A DNA stretch of 64,000 nucleotides, from assembly GCF_004765795.1 (NCBI RefSeq), contig NZ_SBIV01000001.1:434001-498000 (forward strand), written 5' to 3'. Source of the DNA: Halorussus marinus. GTDB taxonomy: Archaea; Halobacteriota; Halobacteria; Halobacteriales; Haladaptataceae. The number at the start of each line of letters is the position of its first letter. Position 1 is the first letter of the stretch. The notes under the pieces are model-generated. The model made no database searches, was not told the origin of the DNA, and saw nothing but the letters and a program-made list of their open reading frames with translations. The translations under genes and the position numbers were made by a program. Shown in pieces: positions 34,680 through 43,003 of the stretch.

Positions 34680-34982
34680 ATGTCGGAGCCAGTCCGGATA
34701 CGAGACGACGACTACGAGGCGATCTCGGCCGCCCAAGAGGTGCTGGGGCTCTCGTTCCCCGAGGTGCTTCACCTCAGTCTGAACACCGACGTTTTGAGCG
34801 GGAGTCCGGCCCAGAACGCCCGGCGAGCGATCCAGTACTACTACACGTACATCGTCGAGGAGTACGACGACGTCCACGAAGTGCCGGTCGAGGACCTGAC
34901 GTTCGACGGCGCCGATCAGGCGAAGGCCGGACTGACCGTCGGCGCGGAGAAACACGAGCGCCGCCGGGCGAACGCCGAGTGA
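34680..34982 (+). CDS. Small protein with RHH-like N terminus, unknown function
   Basis: The 100-residue protein begins MSEPVRIRDDDYEAISAAQEVLGLSFPEVL, a short strand followed by two helices reminiscent of ribbon-helix-helix proteins, then a helical region (NARRAIQYYYTYIVEEYDDV) and a charged C terminus. An in-frame ATG 27 bases upstream is unlikely because the TATA-like box and phased array would then sit inside the gene. If it is a DNA-binding protein, the GTTAC array upstream could be its own operator; that is an inference. Confidence 0.65.
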   Translation: MSEPVRIRDDDYEAISAAQEVLGLSFPEVLHLSLNTDVLSGSPAQNARRAIQYYYTYIVEEYDDVHEVPVEDLTFDGADQAKAGLTVGAEKHERRRANAE

Positions 34983-35152
34983 CCGCCCGGAGTCGCCGCC
35001 CCGTTCGGTCGAAGCCTCGGTAGAGACACGCTACGCCGACGCCGTCGGACCGTCGCTCGCCGCGCGTTCGCCCCGGACTTGAGTCTGGCGCTCGGGGCCG
35101 GACCGGCCAGTTGGCCACTTGCTTTGTGTATCTGCGTCCAATGGTAGTACAC

Positions 35153-36643
35153 ATGCCAGACGACTTCTCGATAGACGCCGACTGGAACGCGCTTTACGTC
35201 GACGGCGAGTGGACCGACTCCGCCGGCGACGACGCCGTCGCGGTCGAGGACCCCTCGACGCGCGAGGCGGTCACCGAGGTCCCGGCCGGCGTCGAGGCCG
35301 ACGTCGACGCCGCCTACGAGGCCGCCGCGGCGGCCCAGACGGAGTGGGCCGACCAGCCGCCCGCCCGCCGCGAGGAGGCCGTACAGGAGTTCCTCGGCGC
35401 GCTTCAGGCCCACAGCGACGAGATCGTCGAGTTGCTCGCCCGCGAAGCCGGCGGCTCCCGGATCATGGGCGAGACCTCCGTCCAGATCGCCGCCGACCAC
35501 GCCGCCGAGGCGGCCACGCTCACTCGCCGGATGAAAGGCGAACACGCCGACTCGAACATCCCGGGCAAGGAGAACGTCGTCGAGCGCGGTCCGAAGGGCG
35601 TAGTCACGGTCATCTCGCCGTGGAACTTCCCGCTGAACCTCTCGATGCGGGCGGTCGCGCCCGCCATCGCGGCCGGGAACGCGGTCGTGCTCAAGCCCGC
35701 GACGAACACGCCGATCACGGGCGGGCTCCTGTTCGGCAAGCTGTTCGAGGAGGTCGGGCTCCCCGACGGCGTCCTCAACGTGGTCACCGGGCGGGGTTCG
35801 GACATCGGCGACCGGGTGGCGGGCCACCCCGAGAGCGACGTGGTGGCGTTCACCGGCTCGACATCGGTCGGCCGGCAGGTCGCGGCCACCGCCGCCGAGA
35901 ACCTCGCGGTCCCGACGATGGAACTGGGCGGGAACAACCCCTTCGTGGTGACCGCCGACGCCGGCCTCGATCGGGCGCTCGACGCCGCGTCGTTCGGCTC
36001 GTTCGTCCATCAGGGGCAGGTCTGTATCTCCATCAACCGCCACATCGTCCACGAGGACGTCTACGACGAGTACGTCGACCGACTCGCCGAGCGCGCGGCC
36101 TCGTTGCCCGCCGGCTCCGTCCACGACGACCAGACGGTCGTCGGCCCCATCATCGACGAGTCCCAGCGCGACGAGATGCTCGGCTACGTCGAGGAGACCG
36201 TCGAGGCGGGCGCGACCCTCGAAACCGGCGGCGAGACCGTCCCGGTCGACGGCGTCGACGACTCGCTCGTCGTCGCGCCCACGGTGCTGTCGGGCGTGAC
36301 AAACGACATGGCCGCGGCGTGCAACGAGCACTTCGGTCCGATCGCGCCCGTGATCCCGTTCTCGGACCTCGACGAGGCGGTCGAGATCGCGAACGACACC
36401 GAGTACGGCCTGTCGAGCGCGGTCCACGCGGGCGACCTCGGGGTCGCGAAGGACGTCGCCGACCGGCTCGAAACCGGCCACGTCCACATCAACGACCAGC
36501 CGATCAACGACGAGGCCCACGTCCCGTTCAGCGGGACCAAAGCCTCCGGGATGGGCTCGTACAACAGCGACGCCTTCCTCGACGAGATCACCGAGACGAA
36601 GTGGGTCTCGATCCAGCGCGAGCCCCGCGAGTACCCGTTCTGA
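35153..36643 (+). CDS. Aldehyde dehydrogenase family protein
   Basis: This NAD(P)-dependent enzyme oxidizes aldehydes to acids. The 496-residue protein has the N-terminal cofactor domain with VTVISPWNFPLNLSMRAVAPAIAAGN and VAFTGSTSVGRQVA, the catalytic Glu in MELGGNNPFVV, the catalytic Cys in FVHQGQVCISINR, and the C-terminal EHFGPIAPVIPF and HVHINDQPINDEAHVPF blocks. It most resembles benzaldehyde/vanillin dehydrogenase-like enzymes, but the substrate is not certain. The ATG at 35153 gives MPDDFSIDADWNALYVDGEW, a standard opening; an ATG at 35141 is possible. Confidence 0.93.
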   Translation: MPDDFSIDADWNALYVDGEWTDSAGDDAVAVEDPSTREAVTEVPAGVEADVDAAYEAAAAAQTEWADQPPARREEAVQEFLGALQAHSDEIVELLAREAGGSRIMGETSVQIAADHAAEAATLTRRMKGEHADSNIPGKENVVERGPKGVVTVISPWNFPLNLSMRAVAPAIAAGNAVVLKPATNTPITGGLLFGKLFEEVGLPDGVLNVVTGRGSDIGDRVAGHPESDVVAFTGSTSVGRQVAATAAENLAVPTMELGGNNPFVVTADAGLDRALDAASFGSFVHQGQVCISINRHIVHEDVYDEYVDRLAERAASLPAGSVHDDQTVVGPIIDESQRDEMLGYVEETVEAGATLETGGETVPVDGVDDSLVVAPTVLSGVTNDMAAACNEHFGPIAPVIPFSDLDEAVEIANDTEYGLSSAVHAGDLGVAKDVADRLETGHVHINDQPINDEAHVPFSGTKASGMGSYNSDAFLDEITETKWVSIQREPREYPF

Positions 36644-36731
36644 GCCCGCCGATCGCCGCTGGGACGCCAACGGCGAGTCCGGTCGGTCGCCCCCGATTTT
36701 TCGGTCGACGCATAACGCCGCCACCGAACAT

Positions 36732-36744
36732 GTCACGGTGTGAC
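36732..36744. promoter_or_regulatory. Short palindrome upstream of the oxidoreductase operon
   Basis: GTCAC - GGT - GTGAC is a perfect inverted repeat ~50 bases upstream of a TTAAAG box (36791-36796) that precedes the operon. It could be an operator for an activator or repressor responding to oxygen or to the substrate. No regulator gene is adjacent. Confidence 0.4.
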
Positions 36745-36820
36745 GAACACGTTCCGGAGCGTCCCGAGTAGCTGAGAACGTGGTTTCCGGTTAAAGAGTT
36801 GGACACGCCGAGTGTCGGGT

Positions 36821-36871
36821 ATGGCACGCCAGCCGACACGATGCCGGACGAACCGAGGTGAGCACGCGTGA
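36821..36871 (+). CDS. Possible 16-codon leader peptide overlapping the alpha-subunit start
   Basis: A 16-codon reading frame (MARQPTRCRTNRGEHA) starts ~25-30 bases downstream of a TTAAAG box, the position expected for a leaderless start in haloarchaea. Its TGA overlaps the GTG of the alpha-subunit gene as GTGA, an arrangement that allows translational coupling. A GAGGTG ribosome-binding sequence for the GTG start lies inside it at 36855-36860. It may be a regulatory leader or merely a chance frame in a 5' leader. Confidence 0.4.
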   Translation: MARQPTRCRTNRGEHA

Positions 36872-39800
36872 GCCTCTCGCGACGCGACTTCATCAGGGGC
36901 GCGGGAGCGGGCGCGGTCGGCTCGCTACTCACCAGCGGGTGGGGCGCGACCCAGAGCATCGACCCCGTGACCGAGGTCGACAACCCCCTGCGGGGCTACC
37001 CCAACCGCGACTGGGAACAGGTGTACCACGACATCTACGCGTACGACGACGTCGACTGGACGGTGTGTCACCCCAACTGCACCCAGTCGTGTGCGCTCAA
37101 CTTCTACATGAAAAACGGGATCCCGATCAGGGCCGAGCAGGTCTACCACAACGAGGAGTCGAGCGTCGGCCCGTCGGGCTACGAGGACGCGGATGTCAGC
37201 CAGAACTGGAACCCCCGCGGGTGCATGAAGGGGCTGACGCTCCACCGCCGGACCTTCGAACCCAGTCGCATCAAGTACCCGATGGTCCGGAAAGGGTGGG
37301 ACCCCGACGACCCCAACCCGGAGGGCCGCGGCGAGGACGAGTTCGAGCGGGTCTCGTGGGACGAGGCGATCGATCTGGTCGCCGAGAAGATGGCGAGCCT
37401 CGACGACCGCAAACGGTTCCACATCTTCAACGCGATCAAGGCCGACGGGCTCATCACCCGCCACGGCGCTGGCCGGCGCCTCGCCTCCATCTTCGGGGGC
37501 TGTGAGTGGACCGAGTACGACTGGTACGCCGACCTGCCGCCGGGCCACGTCATCACGACGGGCTACCAGACCTCCGACGCCGACGCCGCCGACTGGCGCA
37601 AGGCCGACTACACCATCATCCAGGGCAAGAACCTCATCCACAACAAGCTCGCGGACAACCACTGGTTCCAGGAGATGCGCGAGCGCGGCGGCGAGATGGT
37701 CGGCATCTACCCCGACTACTCGCCGACCGTCCAGAAGTGCGACCGGTGGCTCCCCATCCGGCCGGGGTCGGACCCCGCGATCCCGCTCGGGTTCGCCCAC
37801 GTCATCATCAGCGAGGAGCTGTACGACCCCGACTTCGTGCGGAAGTTCACCAGCCTGCCCCTGCTGGTGCGGGCGGACGACGACAAGTACCTCCGGGCCC
37901 ACGAGGTGTTCGACGACCACGAGGCTCCCCCGGAGGACAGCCACGAACGCCACGAGAACGACGACTGGGGCGACTTCGTGGTCCTCGACCAGAACGGCGA
38001 CCCCGTCGCGGTCACCCGCGAGCAGGTCGGCGACGAGATGCCGGCGACGCCCCGACTCGACGCCGAGACCGAGCTCCGACTCGCCGACGGGTCGACGGTC
38101 GCGGTCGAGACCGACTTCTCGCGCCAGAAGCGCAACGTGCTGGAGAGCTACTCGCCCGAGCAGGTCGAGGAGATCACGACGGTCCCGGCCGACGCGATCC
38201 GGAAGACGGCGCGGGAGTTCGCCGATGCCGAGAACGGCCAGTGGTTCACCGGCGAGGGCATCAACCACTGGTTCCACGGTAACTCCGAGCTCCAGCGCTC
38301 GATCTTCTTCGTCCAGTCGATGCTCGGGAACGTCGGCAAGCCGGGGTCGGGCTACTACAACTACTCCGGCCAGTACAAGATCGAACTCCTCGACGGCTAC
38401 CCCGAGTACGTCAACCCCGACGGTCACGCGGCCCACGGGATGTACCCGGGGTACGCCTTCGCGTTCTTCGGCGGCGAGCAGTTGGACCCCCACGAGATCC
38501 GGGGCGATTTCGACCGGGAACTAGATCTCGTTCCGCAGGGCGACGCCGAGGAGCCGGTGATGCCGGAGGGGGCCGAGACGTACACGATGTCCAAGCCCAC
38601 CGTGTTGTGGACGATGAACTGCAACCTCCTGAACCAGACCAAACATCAGGAGCACGTCGTCAACAACTTCGTCAAGCACCCCGAGACCGAGAACGAGCTG
38701 TTCGTCGTCTCGGACATGCACATGACCTACTCGGCCCGCCACGCCGACGTCGTGTTCCCGGCGCCGTCGTGGCTGGAGTGTGAGTACCCCGACATCACCA
38801 TCGGGCCCGAGAACCCCTTCATCACGATGGACCACGGCGTGATGGACCCCATCTACGACACCAAACAGGACGGGGAGGTGCTCGCGCTTGTCGCCGAGAA
38901 GCTCGACGAGAAGATTCCGCCCGAGGAGCGCACCGTCGACTCGTACCGCTCGTACTTCGAGAAGTTCCTCGACGACGACGAGGACGTCTGCGATTACATC
39001 CAACAGACCCTCGATGCGGGGATCACCACTCAGGACATCGACGTCGAGGACCTCGAAGACGGGCCCGAGCGTCTGAATCTCAAGACCTACCCGCGGGTTC
39101 CGTTCTACTCGCAGGTGCACGACGATCGGCCCTTCTACACCAAGACCGGCCGGATGGAGTTCCACAAGGAGGAAGACCGGTTCGTGGACCTCGGACGCGG
39201 CGACCTCGACCACATCGAGAGCGTCGAGGGGACGCCATACGGCGTCAACGAGAAGTGGCCCGAGGCCGGCGAACAGGAGAATCCCCTCTACCACGACGAG
39301 GGCTACCAGTTCTACTACAACACGCCCCACAGCAAGTACCGGACTCACTCCTCGTGGGGGATGACCGACTGGAACCTGATCTGGTCGGCGCGGGACTTCG
39401 GGTCCACCAGCGCCGACCCCGAGGGCACCGAGCGACTCGTCGACGACTTCTCGTTCCCCGAAGGCGACGGCCAGACCAGCGACGCGCCGCCGCTCGGCGA
39501 GGCGTTCGTCGAGATTCATCCGAGCGACGCCGAGGACATCGGCGTGGAGAACGGCGACTACGTGCGCATCTCGGGCAAGCGCGGCGGGACGGTGGTCCGG
39601 GCGATGCTCAGCGAGCGCCAGCGCCCCGGGAAGGCGGGCGACATGGGACAGTTGACCCTCTGGCACGGCTGGTGGCCCCAGCACTTCCCGGACGACGAGG
39701 AGAAGGGCGACGACGAGGTCAAGGGGTTCAACACGACGACCAACATCTGGCTCGACCCCGGCCAAGAGACCGACGACCTCGTCCACAAGGCGGTGTTCGG

Positions 39801-40071
39801 CGACCCGAACGTCTCCGAGGAGGTCGGCGAGGAGATCGCGTGGCACGGCGCGGAACTCGAACACGGCTACGAGGAGACCGTCTGGGCCCCGACGGGCGTG
39901 AACCGCGACGACCTCGTGACCGTCGAGAAGTACGAGGAGGCCGACTGGTGGCCCGGCGACGCTCGGAAGGACGACCTCGTCGAGGACTACATCGGCGGGT
40001 CGCTCCAGTCGAAGGGCGGCGGGAGCGCGACGACCGACAGCGGCGGAACGACCACGCGAGGTGACGACTGA
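36868..40071 (+). CDS. Exported type II DMSO-reductase-family molybdopterin oxidoreductase, alpha subunit
   Basis: The 1067-residue protein is a Mo-bisMGD catalytic subunit related to NarG/DdhA/SerA/ClrA. It begins with a twin-arginine leader SRRDFIRGAG, so it is exported folded. A [4Fe-4S] site is formed by Cys67, Cys71, Cys75 and Cys119 (C-x3-C-x3-C, where NarG has His first). The type II molybdenum-ligand region is TTGYQTSDADAADWRKADY with an Asp as probable ligand. Other blocks are NGQWFTGEGINHWFHGNSELQRS, TYSARHADVVFPAPSWLE and the C-terminal MGQLTLWHGWWPQ. It heads the operon with beta, chaperone and gamma genes. Substrate is unknown; selenate, chlorate, nitrate or sulfur-compound chemistry are all conceivable. 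Confidence 0.92.
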   Translation: MSLSRRDFIRGAGAGAVGSLLTSGWGATQSIDPVTEVDNPLRGYPNRDWEQVYHDIYAYDDVDWTVCHPNCTQSCALNFYMKNGIPIRAEQVYHNEESSVGPSGYEDADVSQNWNPRGCMKGLTLHRRTFEPSRIKYPMVRKGWDPDDPNPEGRGEDEFERVSWDEAIDLVAEKMASLDDRKRFHIFNAIKADGLITRHGAGRRLASIFGGCEWTEYDWYADLPPGHVITTGYQTSDADAADWRKADYTIIQGKNLIHNKLADNHWFQEMRERGGEMVGIYPDYSPTVQKCDRWLPIRPGSDPAIPLGFAHVIISEELYDPDFVRKFTSLPLLVRADDDKYLRAHEVFDDHEAPPEDSHERHENDDWGDFVVLDQNGDPVAVTREQVGDEMPATPRLDAETELRLADGSTVAVETDFSRQKRNVLESYSPEQVEEITTVPADAIRKTAREFADAENGQWFTGEGINHWFHGNSELQRSIFFVQSMLGNVGKPGSGYYNYSGQYKIELLDGYPEYVNPDGHAAHGMYPGYAFAFFGGEQLDPHEIRGDFDRELDLVPQGDAEEPVMPEGAETYTMSKPTVLWTMNCNLLNQTKHQEHVVNNFVKHPETENELFVVSDMHMTYSARHADVVFPAPSWLECEYPDITIGPENPFITMDHGVMDPIYDTKQDGEVLALVAEKLDEKIPPEERTVDSYRSYFEKFLDDDEDVCDYIQQTLDAGITTQDIDVEDLEDGPERLNLKTYPRVPFYSQVHDDRPFYTKTGRMEFHKEEDRFVDLGRGDLDHIESVEGTPYGVNEKWPEAGEQENPLYHDEGYQFYYNTPHSKYRTHSSWGMTDWNLIWSARDFGSTSADPEGTERLVDDFSFPEGDGQTSDAPPLGEAFVEIHPSDAEDIGVENGDYVRISGKRGGTVVRAMLSERQRPGKAGDMGQLTLWHGWWPQHFPDDEEKGDDEVKGFNTTTNIWLDPGQETDDLVHKAVFGDPNVSEEVGEEIAWHGAELEHGYEETVWAPTGVNRDDLVTVEKYEEADWWPGDARKDDLVEDYIGGSLQSKGGGSATTDSGGTTTRGDD

Positions 40072-41252
40072 TGGCTGACGTGTACAACCCACAACTCGGC
40101 CGCGAGCACAGCTACCCCTACGAGCACCGCGAGGAGGACCGCGACTGGCACTGGGGGATGGTCATCAACATCAACCGGTGTATCAACTGCAACACCTGCT
40201 CGTTTGCCTGCAAGTCGACGTGGACCAGCGGCGAGGGCGAGGAGTACATGTGGTGGATGAACGTCGAGACCGAGCCCTACGGCGGCTATCCGATGGGCTG
40301 GGACATGCGACTGCTCGACGATCTGGGCGCCGACGAGACCGTCTTCGAGGCGGCCGACGACGGCGAGCAGGTCGAGGGCTACGTCGCCCAGAAGGAGGCG
40401 TGGGAGTACCCCGCCCTCGGCGACGATCAGGTCCACGGCGAGTACCCAGAGGGCGAGGTCGTCGAGAGCGACCCCGAGGAGGGGACTTACCACGACATGT
40501 GGCAGTTCTACCTGCCCCGCCTGTGCAACCACTGCAAGAACCCGGCCTGCCTCGCGGCGTGCCCGCGGAAGGCGATCTACAAGCGCGAGGAGGACGGCAT
40601 CGTCCTGCTCGACCAGGAGCGGTGTCGGGGGTATCGCAAGTGCGTGAAGGCCTGTCCGTACCACAAGCCGATGTACAACCCCGAGACCGGCGTCTCCGAG
40701 AAGCCCGTCGGCTGTTTCCCGCGAATCGAGGAGGGAAACGTCCCCCGGTGTGTCTCCTCGTGTATCGGGAAGACCCGGCTCCACGGCAACATCAACCGCG
40801 GTCCCGACGCCGGTCGGCCCAACGGCGTGAAGTCGGCCGCGAGCGGCCGGAGCCCGGTGAACTATCTGGTCCACTCCGACGAGAAGATCGCGCTCCCGCT
40901 GTACCCGCAGTTCGGGACCCGACCGCAGGTGTTCTACATGCCGCCCTACCACGTCCCGCCGGAGTTCCTGACCCAGATGTTCACCCCGAACACCGAGACC
41001 AAGCGCAACGACTGGCCCGGCGACACCTACGAGGAGAGCGTCGAGATCGTCCAACAGCGCGTCCGGAACCCCAGCCACCACGTCCTCGGCATCCTCCAAC
41101 TGTTCGGCGCGACCACCCGGCTCATCGAGACGTACAACGTCAAGGAAAACCGGGTGAAGGGCTGGGACCGGAAGGGCAACAAGGTGGTCGACATGCCCAT
41201 CGAGGAGGACCTCGAGGTGCGCGAGGGCGAACAGTGGACGAACCAACCGTGA
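40071..41252 (+). CDS. Iron-sulfur beta subunit of the type II DMSO-reductase-family enzyme
   Basis: The 393-residue protein carries electrons between the alpha and gamma subunits and is NarH/DdhB-like. Four Cys blocks are visible: Cys37, 40, 43, 47; Cys152, 155, 160, 164; Cys185, Tyr188, Cys191, Cys195 (the CRGYRKC block that holds a [3Fe-4S] cluster); and a fourth block with Pro212, Cys215, Cys227, Cys231. In NarH/DdhB the residue at the Pro212 position is a Cys, so one [4Fe-4S] ligand appears to be missing. It has no signal peptide and would be exported with the alpha subunit. The ATG shares one base with the alpha stop (TGATG). Confidence 0.93.
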   Translation: MADVYNPQLGREHSYPYEHREEDRDWHWGMVININRCINCNTCSFACKSTWTSGEGEEYMWWMNVETEPYGGYPMGWDMRLLDDLGADETVFEAADDGEQVEGYVAQKEAWEYPALGDDQVHGEYPEGEVVESDPEEGTYHDMWQFYLPRLCNHCKNPACLAACPRKAIYKREEDGIVLLDQERCRGYRKCVKACPYHKPMYNPETGVSEKPVGCFPRIEEGNVPRCVSSCIGKTRLHGNINRGPDAGRPNGVKSAASGRSPVNYLVHSDEKIALPLYPQFGTRPQVFYMPPYHVPPEFLTQMFTPNTETKRNDWPGDTYEESVEIVQQRVRNPSHHVLGILQLFGATTRLIETYNVKENRVKGWDRKGNKVVDMPIEEDLEVREGEQWTNQP

Positions 41253-41262
41253 GGCGCCAGTC

Positions 41263-42006
41263 ATGGACGACACACCACCCGCGGAACGACACGCCGCCCG
41301 GGCCGCCCTCTACAGCGCCGCGGCGGGGGCGTTTTGCTACCCGGACGAGAGCACCGTGCGCGAACTGACCCACCCCGACGCCGCCGAGGGGATCAGGTCG
41401 GCCGCCGAGACGCTCGGCTTCGAGGCCGAGGCCGAGGCGGTGGTCGACGCGCTCGATCGGACCGACCGCGAGGCGCTCGAATCTGCGTACAACGGGCTGT
41501 TCGGACTGCCGACCGACGACGGCACCTACCCCGTCGTCCCCTACGAGGTCGAGTACACGGTCGGCGACGAGGTCGGCCGCCAACAGCGCCGGATCGCCAC
41601 CGTGGTCGGCCTGCTGGAGGCGTTCGGCGTCGAGCCCGCCGAGGAGTTCGACGAGCGCCACGACCACGTCGTCGTGGAACTCGAACTCGCGCAGGTGCTT
41701 GCGGCCCGCCGGGCGGTCGCCGCCGAGGAGGGCGACCGCGAGACGGCCGACAACCTCGAAGGCGCGGAAGCGACCGTCCTCGACGAGCATCTCACGGACT
41801 TCGTGCCGGCGTTCGCCCACGCGGTCCGGAACGCGACCGCCGATCCCGACGCCGAGGACGCGTCCGACCGAGTCGACGCCGGCGAGGCCGCCGAACTGGT
41901 CTACCGGGCGGCCGCGGACCTCGCCGAGGCGCTCGTGACGTGGGACGCCGGAATCCACCCCGAGCCGACGGTCGAGCCCGAGACGGAGGTGCGCTCGCAT
42001 GCCTGA
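41263..42006 (+). CDS. TorD-family assembly chaperone (delta subunit)
   Basis: The 247-residue, all-helical acidic protein matches the TorD/NarJ/DmsD family of redox-enzyme maturation proteins, which bind the alpha subunit before export and help insert the molybdenum cofactor. It has the family's YxxxFGL element (ESAYNGLFGLPTDDGTYPVVPYEVEYT near residues 72-98), a FDERHDHVVVELELAQVL segment and an FVPAFAHAV segment. It is 10 bases after the beta gene and overlaps the gamma gene by eight bases. The order alpha-beta-delta-gamma is that of dimethylsulfide dehydrogenase and chlorate or selenate reductase operons. Confidence 0.88.
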   Translation: MDDTPPAERHAARAALYSAAAGAFCYPDESTVRELTHPDAAEGIRSAAETLGFEAEAEAVVDALDRTDREALESAYNGLFGLPTDDGTYPVVPYEVEYTVGDEVGRQQRRIATVVGLLEAFGVEPAEEFDERHDHVVVELELAQVLAARRAVAAEEGDRETADNLEGAEATVLDEHLTDFVPAFAHAVRNATADPDAEDASDRVDAGEAAELVYRAAADLAEALVTWDAGIHPEPTVEPETEVRSHA

Positions 42007-43003
42007 CCGGACCGCGGCGGTGCGCGCGACCGTCGTGACGGCGGTCGTGCTCGCGGCGCTCGTCGTCGGTCAGGCCGCGGTCGGAGCCGCGGTCACGAGC
42101 GGCTCCCAGCCGGTGCGGGCCGTCGAGTCGGTGCCCGGGGATCCGGCCGCCGACGCGTGGACCGACGCACCCGAGCGCACCGTCTCGCTGTCCGAACAGC
42201 AGATGGCGGTGCCGTTCGGGGGCGGGAGCGTCGAGGAGCTGACCGTCCAGACGGTCCGCAACGACACCCACACCGCGTTCCGGCTGTCGTGGGCCGACCC
42301 GACGAGGGACGCGAACATCGACCGGCCGCGCAACTTCAGCGACGCCGCCGCGATCATGCTCCGGAGCGGCGACAAGCCGCCGATCACGATGGGGGCGGCC
42401 GGCAAGCCGGTCGACATCTGGTACTGGCGCGCGAGCTGGCAGGCCGCCGAGACCGGCGACTCGGGGTCGATGTACGCCTACCCGCACCCGGACAACGAGA
42501 CCAAGCCCGGCCGGGCGGCGGGCAACCCCCTCTCGAACGCCGAGTACGACCGGTACGCCCAGAACTACTACGCGACCGGCTACGGCTCGCTGACCCACGC
42601 GCCCGCCCAGAACGTCCGGGCGAACGGCGAGCGCACCGAGGACGGCTGGTCGGTCGCGTTCGTCCGCGAGCACTCGACCGACGGCGAGTACGACCCCGAC
42701 TTCGCGAGCGCCGACAACGTCTATCTCGCGTTCGCGGTGTGGAACGGGAGCGCCGACGAGGTCAACGGCGAGAAGTCGCTCACCCTCCGGTTCACCCAGC
42801 TCGACACCGAGAACTGGGAGCTGAGCGACGCGTCGACCGGGTCGAGCGGCGCCGACGACGGCGGCGACTCCGCGAGCGCCGAGAGCGACACCTCGGGCGA
42901 GGAGGGGTCGTGGCTCACCGAGTCGGTGAGCAACTGGGTGGTCGGTCTCGTGGCGACGATGCTGCTCACATGGTCGTTCGTCTACTGGAGGGCCAGAGAA
43001 TGA
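41999..43003 (+). CDS. Heme-b gamma subunit, ethylbenzene-dehydrogenase-related
   Basis: The 334-residue protein has a Sec-type signal (residues ~11-32), a beta-rich external domain and a C-terminal transmembrane segment (SNWVVGLVATMLLTWSFVYW), so it faces outward and is anchored at its C terminus. The domain matches the ethylbenzene dehydrogenase/DdhC/SerC heme-binding family: RLSWADPTRD, DAAAIMLRSGDKPPITMGAAGKPVDIWYWRASWQ and the DGWSVAFVRE and DNVYLAFAVWNGS strands. These proteins bind one heme b by Met and Lys and pass electrons to or from quinones or cytochromes. It completes an alpha-beta-gamma complex and supplies the membrane anchor. Confidence 0.88.
   Translation: MPDRTAAVRATVVTAVVLAALVVGQAAVGAAVTSGSQPVRAVESVPGDPAADAWTDAPERTVSLSEQQMAVPFGGGSVEELTVQTVRNDTHTAFRLSWADPTRDANIDRPRNFSDAAAIMLRSGDKPPITMGAAGKPVDIWYWRASWQAAETGDSGSMYAYPHPDNETKPGRAAGNPLSNAEYDRYAQNYYATGYGSLTHAPAQNVRANGERTEDGWSVAFVREHSTDGEYDPDFASADNVYLAFAVWNGSADEVNGEKSLTLRFTQLDTENWELSDASTGSSGADDGGDSASAESDTSGEEGSWLTESVSNWVVGLVATMLLTWSFVYWRARE

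Noticed and set aside
36868-42006. Naming the complex as nitrate reductase NarGH
   Set aside because: A TorD-type chaperone and an ethylbenzene-dehydrogenase-like heme subunit follow, the first cluster ligand is Cys, and a beta-subunit Cys is replaced; these argue for a type II enzyme of undefined substrate.
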